A stretch of 13,655 nucleotides of DNA, taken from contig BTUV01000081.1 in NCBI GenBank assembly GCA_045863035.1, positions 1-13,655 of the forward strand, written 5' to 3'. The position numbers and the translations under genes were made by a program. The DNA comes from H2-BAC3 sp045863035. Lineage in GTDB: Bacteria > Bacteroidota > Ignavibacteria > Ignavibacteriales > Ignavibacteriaceae. Below, in pieces: positions 13,170-13,655 of this stretch. The notes beneath the pieces were generated by a model. That model worked only from the letters and a program-made list of their open reading frames with translations, had not been told where the DNA came from and did not search any database. Each line of letters starts with the position of its first letter. Position 1 is the stretch's first letter.

Positions 13170-13655
13170 GTAAAATCGGCAGTTATTCTAAGCTGGGGGG
13201 CGTTGAGTGGAATTTGCTTAAATTTGGCAGACTTTGCGGTTTTGTGACTTTGCCAGTGGTGCCGGGTAAAGCGGGCTTAAACGATGTCTCACTTTGCGGT
13301 TTGCTTTACGTCCCTCTGCGTTAAAAAAATACCGCTAAAGGTTCAACACCTTAAAGTATTTAAAGGAGAGCAACAACAACTTGGATGTCATCGTACATTG
13401 CTGATTTTTCAGTCTTCATTAAAAACTGAATATATCCTGACTTCTGCCAATTAGTATGACGCATTTTATTTCAGAAATGACAATTTCGGCTTAGAATCCC
13501 GGCTTGTTCCAGAATGTTTGCAGAAAGTTTGCCCCGCTACTGTATCCTCAATAATGATCTTCTAAATTTCCTTACTTGTAATTGTTCTATTTCTGAGATG
13601 AAAAATTAAGAATCTGCAACGAACAATTCCGGAAGCCCCCGGGAATCAATTAAGA
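13170..13655. other. Gene-free right end with degenerate CTTTGCG-type repeats
   Basis: I find no convincing gene on either strand in the last 486 bases. The part from 13221 to 13340 contains two copies of ACTTTGCGGTTT (13231 and 13291, 60 bp apart) and related words (CTTTGCCA, CTCTGCGTTAAA, CCGCTAAAG), a degenerate repeat cluster. The rest (13341-13655) is non-coding looking in all frames. It includes a short hairpin near 13630 (ATTCC / GGAAT) and the string TTTGCCCCGCTACTGTA near 13530, discussed among the rejected items. Confidence 0.5.

Noticed and set aside
13386..13430. Short plus-strand reading frame beginning ATGTCATCGTAC, with AAAGGAG upstream.
   Set aside because: It is only 14 codons long, the ribosome site is about 17 nt away, and there is no recognisable product.
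13480..13560. Plus-strand AATCCCGGC followed by TTTGCCCCGCTACTGTA, recalling parts of a cobalamin riboswitch; minus-strand GAAGTCAGGATA near 13430-13450 also recalls the B12 box.
   Set aside because: The pieces are on opposite strands and wrongly spaced, there is no AGGGAA-GGTG core, and no B12-related gene follows. It is likely chance; an Infernal search with RF00174 would settle it.

Overview
The window looks like a chromosomal piece of a Gram-negative bacterium. A beta-barrel outer-membrane protein ending in Phe and two proteins with lipobox signal peptides imply an outer membrane. GC content is moderate by eye (low to mid forties percent). Several genes have weak or no Shine-Dalgarno sequences, and degenerate intergenic sequence of the 'CGCAAAG' kind is present. 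Together these suggest the Bacteroidota / Chlorobiota / Ignavibacteriota neighbourhood; this placement is an inference and was not tested by any search.

Left end (1-624): a tRNA-Lys(TTT) gene on the minus strand with its own terminator. It is preceded, in its direction of transcription, by three perfect 83-bp tandem units. Each unit carries the 5' half of the same tRNA, a 16-bp palindrome in place of part of the anticodon arm, and no T arm. Next comes a divergent regulatory region with two strong hairpins ahead of the magnesium transporter gene mgtE (625-2007, plus strand). All later genes are on the minus strand. A GNAT acetyltransferase (2029-2472) and a PIN-PhoH ATPase/ribonuclease (2576-3919) follow.

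Middle (4129-6704): a two-gene unit consisting of an outer-membrane barrel followed 16 nt later by a lipoprotein alpha/beta hydrolase, closed by a clear intrinsic terminator.

Right part (6756-13169): a tightly packed six-gene operon read right to left. It encodes a GbsR/MarR-type repressor, a FabG-like reductase, a KAS III-like condensing enzyme that lacks the usual His and Asn, a sodium:solute symporter, an acyl-CoA synthetase, and a lipoprotein made of two copies of one domain. Spacings of 1, 1, -8 and 12 nt join the five genes after the regulator. Two nearly identical 24-bp inverted repeats, one in front of the regulator gene and one between it and the reductase gene, are the obvious operators. 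The simplest reading is a carboxylic-acid uptake, activation and acyl-chain modification operon under control of its own repressor. The substrate cannot be read from the sequence.

The last 500 bases hold no convincing gene. They contain degenerate CTTTGCG-type repeats and unassigned sequence.
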